Positions 5,406 to 7,719 of a stretch of DNA of 7,719 nucleotides are shown piece after piece. Under the pieces are notes generated by a model that worked only from the letters and a program-made list of their open reading frames with translations, searched no databases and was not told the DNA's origin. The stretch is from Saprospiraceae bacterium. GTDB lineage: Bacteria > Bacteroidota > Bacteroidia > Chitinophagales > Saprospiraceae. The position numbers and the translations under genes are program-made. Position 1 is the stretch's first letter. The number at the start of each line of letters is the position of its first letter. The stretch spans positions 1-7,719 of the forward strand of contig JADZBJ010000028.1 in the NCBI GenBank assembly GCA_020852155.1, in the 5' to 3' direction.

Positions 5406-7719
5406 ATGAAGCATTTTATCTTAATTCTGGCTTATATTGCCATGTCATCAATTTTCTACTCCTTATCAGCTCAGTCTTTTTCAACGACACTGGATTTGGA
5501 AATTGTAAATTCAAATCAATTGACGAAGGATGATGATGAACATGTTGTAACTTTCAATTTGGGCCCTAAAGACCTGATCAATTTCGTAGAAAGGCAAGGG
5601 AAAGGCTCGTTTTACATTCGATTAAAGCAAGGAAGTTTGATTCAAAACATTGGCCCATTTCAAAATACATTCAAAAGGAGACACGAAAATGATGACAAAC
5701 TCTGGAAAAGCATATGGTTGAACCCAGCCCCGAGCAGCAACCTTAAAAATGGAAGTTTTTTACTTATTAACAACGATGGCATTTCGGGCGTGATAAAGTC
5801 TCCAGATGTTAATATGAGTATAAATCTTGATTATGAACGTCCTTTGTTCAATGGACAAGTTTGTCAGATAATAAGACCACATAACACAACTTCAGAAACA
5901 TCTCAATATCCTGATATTTGTGAAGGCTTTGTTGAGTATGTGATCCAGATTGACCAATCATTTGTAAATCGCTTCACCACTAGTTCAAATCCTACTCAGG
6001 CAGCACTTGATAAAGCAGAATCTGACTTTGCCATAGCCAGCGGAAGTTATTGGATATTAGAAATTGCTCCTAACCTATTTCCTTCAAATGTGTTTACAGC
6101 TCCGGTAGAACCAGTTGATAACCTTTATAACAGTGACGAAGGAGACTGGGCCGATAATATTCGATCGTATTGGTCTTCACATTACCCATGTTTAGCCAAA
6201 GATGGTATTGTTTATTTCTCTGGCCGTACTGGCACTGGCTTTGCTGGTTACACAAAAAACGAACAAGGATTTATATGTTATGAACCGTCAAGTGAATCGG
6301 GGCAACGTGTTTCAATTATTATGTATAATACAGATGAGAGCAGGCCTCGTACTGTTGCCCATGAAATTGGGCATCAATTAGGCTTAGGACACGAAAATGA
6401 AATTTGTGGTCAAACTTGCGGACCAACTTCCTTTTTAATGTGTCAACCATCTGGAACCAAAAAGGAGTTATCAATTTGTATGCAAGGCAAATTAGAATCG
6501 AATTATCCATCATCTGGTAACGTAGAGAGATGTAACTGCTTTAAAAAGAAACTTTCTGTACAAACAAATTGTATTAGGTGTAAAGCAACACCAACATCTT
6601 TTTCAGCGGACAATTTAACGCCCACCATTGGATGCGTCGAAAAATCAAACATCATTCACTTTACTTCGCTGGTTGAAGGTGGTTGCAATCCAGAAACTTT
6701 GCCTATCAGAGCAAGAATAAAGACAAGTTACTTCATCCCCCAAATAGATAATGGCACTTTTAGCAACTACTTTACTCATACAAGAGTGGCGGGTGAATGG
6801 ACAGAGTTGATTGCAAGACAGGACCCTAATGGCCCTAACAATGATATATCAAACCCGGAGATACTCCATGCGTTTGATGCAAATTCATCTCCGATTAATG
6901 TAAGTTTCAATATCAAATTCTCGCCTGCGTTGAATGCAATACCATCTACTGGGAATATCTATATTTACGTAGGTGATTATTTTAATAGTTTTAGCACGCT
7001 TCAAAATAGACAGTTCATACTAAAGCCGTACTTCCCACTTACGGTAACACCTGGGCAGACAATCATAGATGTCATCCCAACTTCAAGTGATCATAAAAAT
7101 TTCCACATCCTGGGAGATTTAAGTTTTCCTTTTGCCAGTAATTTGCCTCCGAATCAGTCAAATACGGCGTATAGTGTTGAAAATATTTCCGGCTTTCAAG
7201 GGACGCCGGCTACGTCGTACACCATTAATGGCCTTAATTTGATCTTTAATACTGGTAATGCAATCGTACTAAACGAAGACACAAAACTCATTTTTACCAA
7301 TGGATCAATGGAGGGTTGTACAACAATGTGGGAAGGTATAAATATGGGTAATTTTTCTGAATTGATTTGTAAAAATTCTACCCTGAAAGATGCTCAATAC
7401 ATGGTAAATGCCAATAAGCGAAACAATATTGTTCTGGAAAACAATCAGTTTTTCGATAATAATTTCGGTGTTAAGGTGCAAAGCAGTGTGTCTCCTCCAA
7501 TCACCATTTCACTAATGAACAATCTGTTTTCGACTGAAAACTCTCTGCTTCCGCCTTATTCTGGACAAAATCCATTGCCTGTAAATGGCCAGGGTTATAC
7601 AGGTATCTATTTTAATAACATCAATGGAACCATTAATACTTCAGTAGGGCTACAAAATACTTTTAGAAACCTTCAAAACGGCATTTTGGCTGTAAATTCT
7701 AATTTGAGCATTAGAAACA
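5406..7719 (+). CDS. Secreted metzincin zinc protease with beta-helix region (3' end beyond window)
   Basis: The frame from ATG 5406 stays open for 771 codons to the window edge, so this is the 5' part of a larger gene. Residues 1-23 are a signal peptide (hydrophobic, ending LSAQ). Residues 24 to about 180 resemble a propeptide. The catalytic domain contains HEIGHQLGLGH at 319-329, the metzincin zinc motif HExxHxxGxxH with Glu320 as general base, and a Met-turn candidate Met345 in FLMC, 16 residues on. Upstream DGIVYFSGRTGTGFAGYT is reminiscent of the M12B (reprolysin/ADAM-like) fold. Cys334, Cys338 and Cys346 surround the site. A beta-sandwich-like section follows, and from about residue 607 short Asn- and Gly-rich strand turns (LICKNSTL, IVLENNQFFDNNFGVKV) suggest a right-handed beta-helix. 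It is probably exported by Sec then T9SS, but any sorting domain lies outside the window. Base composition is clearly AT-richer than the genes before 4730. Confidence 0.88.
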   Translation, partial: MKHFILILAYIAMSSIFYSLSAQSFSTTLDLEIVNSNQLTKDDDEHVVTFNLGPKDLINFVERQGKGSFYIRLKQGSLIQNIGPFQNTFKRRHENDDKLWKSIWLNPAPSSNLKNGSFLLINNDGISGVIKSPDVNMSINLDYERPLFNGQVCQIIRPHNTTSETSQYPDICEGFVEYVIQIDQSFVNRFTTSSNPTQAALDKAESDFAIASGSYWILEIAPNLFPSNVFTAPVEPVDNLYNSDEGDWADNIRSYWSSHYPCLAKDGIVYFSGRTGTGFAGYTKNEQGFICYEPSSESGQRVSIIMYNTDESRPRTVAHEIGHQLGLGHENEICGQTCGPTSFLMCQPSGTKKELSICMQGKLESNYPSSGNVERCNCFKKKLSVQTNCIRCKATPTSFSADNLTPTIGCVEKSNIIHFTSLVEGGCNPETLPIRARIKTSYFIPQIDNGTFSNYFTHTRVAGEWTELIARQDPNGPNNDISNPEILHAFDANSSPINVSFNIKFSPALNAIPSTGNIYIYVGDYFNSFSTLQNRQFILKPYFPLTVTPGQTIIDVIPTSSDHKNFHILGDLSFPFASNLPPNQSNTAYSVENISGFQGTPATSYTINGLNLIFNTGNAIVLNEDTKLIFTNGSMEGCTTMWEGINMGNFSELICKNSTLKDAQYMVNANKRNNIVLENNQFFDNNFGVKVQSSVSPPITISLMNNLFSTENSLLPPYSGQNPLPVNGQGYTGIYFNNINGTINTSVGLQNTFRNLQNGILAVNSNLSIRN

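Noticed and set aside
5076..5414. Minus-strand open frame of 112 codons
   Set aside because: It overlaps the XRE gene in another frame and crosses the promoter and operator region; the protein is low in recognisable features.
6319..6513. Minus-strand open frame across the zinc motif of the protease
   Set aside because: It is antisense to the metzincin catalytic core, which is the clearly real frame.

Overview
The window looks like a chromosomal segment of a Bacteroidota bacterium, most likely a gliding or Saprospiria-type lineage. The reasons are a type IX secretion (T9SS) type A C-terminal sorting domain, a lipoprotein with a Bacteroidota-style polar start after its lipobox, A-rich leaders without Shine-Dalgarno sequences, and promoter-like boxes matching the Bacteroidota pattern TTTG / TAnnTTTG. 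The taxon assignment is inference.

Positions 112-2812 hold a tight three-gene operon on the + strand: a small surface or periplasmic lipoprotein, an ECF-type RNA polymerase sigma factor, and a 483-residue protein. That last protein has a short cytoplasmic start, one membrane helix, a long low-complexity linker and a C-terminal part that looks like an outer-membrane beta-barrel. Gaps are 6 nt and 1 nt. The third protein sits where an anti-sigma factor is usually encoded, so the operon reads as an envelope-signalling unit.

Positions 2813-3085 are non-coding. They contain a 161-bp element (2885-3045) with perfect 12-bp terminal inverted repeats starting GTAA and a perfect 8-bp direct repeat (TTTTGAAC) on both sides. 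These are hallmarks of a non-autonomous IS66-like miniature element. Its right junction makes a perfect TAnnTTTG box 35 bp before the next gene.

Positions 3086-4729 encode a secreted 547-residue protein made of seven copies of a regular four-cysteine repeat (C-x18-C-x8-C-x11-C), two degenerate half-copies and a T9SS sorting domain. I do not recognise the repeat. A strong intrinsic terminator follows at 4786-4820.

Beyond the terminator the DNA becomes visibly more AT-rich. A leftward XRE-type regulator with a C-terminal coiled coil (4855-5220) has a well-formed promoter that overlaps an inverted repeat and a set of 21-bp-spaced direct repeats, suggesting autoregulation. Facing away from it, 5406 to the window end is the 5' part of a large secreted metzincin-type zinc protease followed by a beta-helix-like region. 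Its frame stays open to the last base, so the gene is cut by the window edge. No RNA genes, CRISPR array or intact transposase gene were seen.
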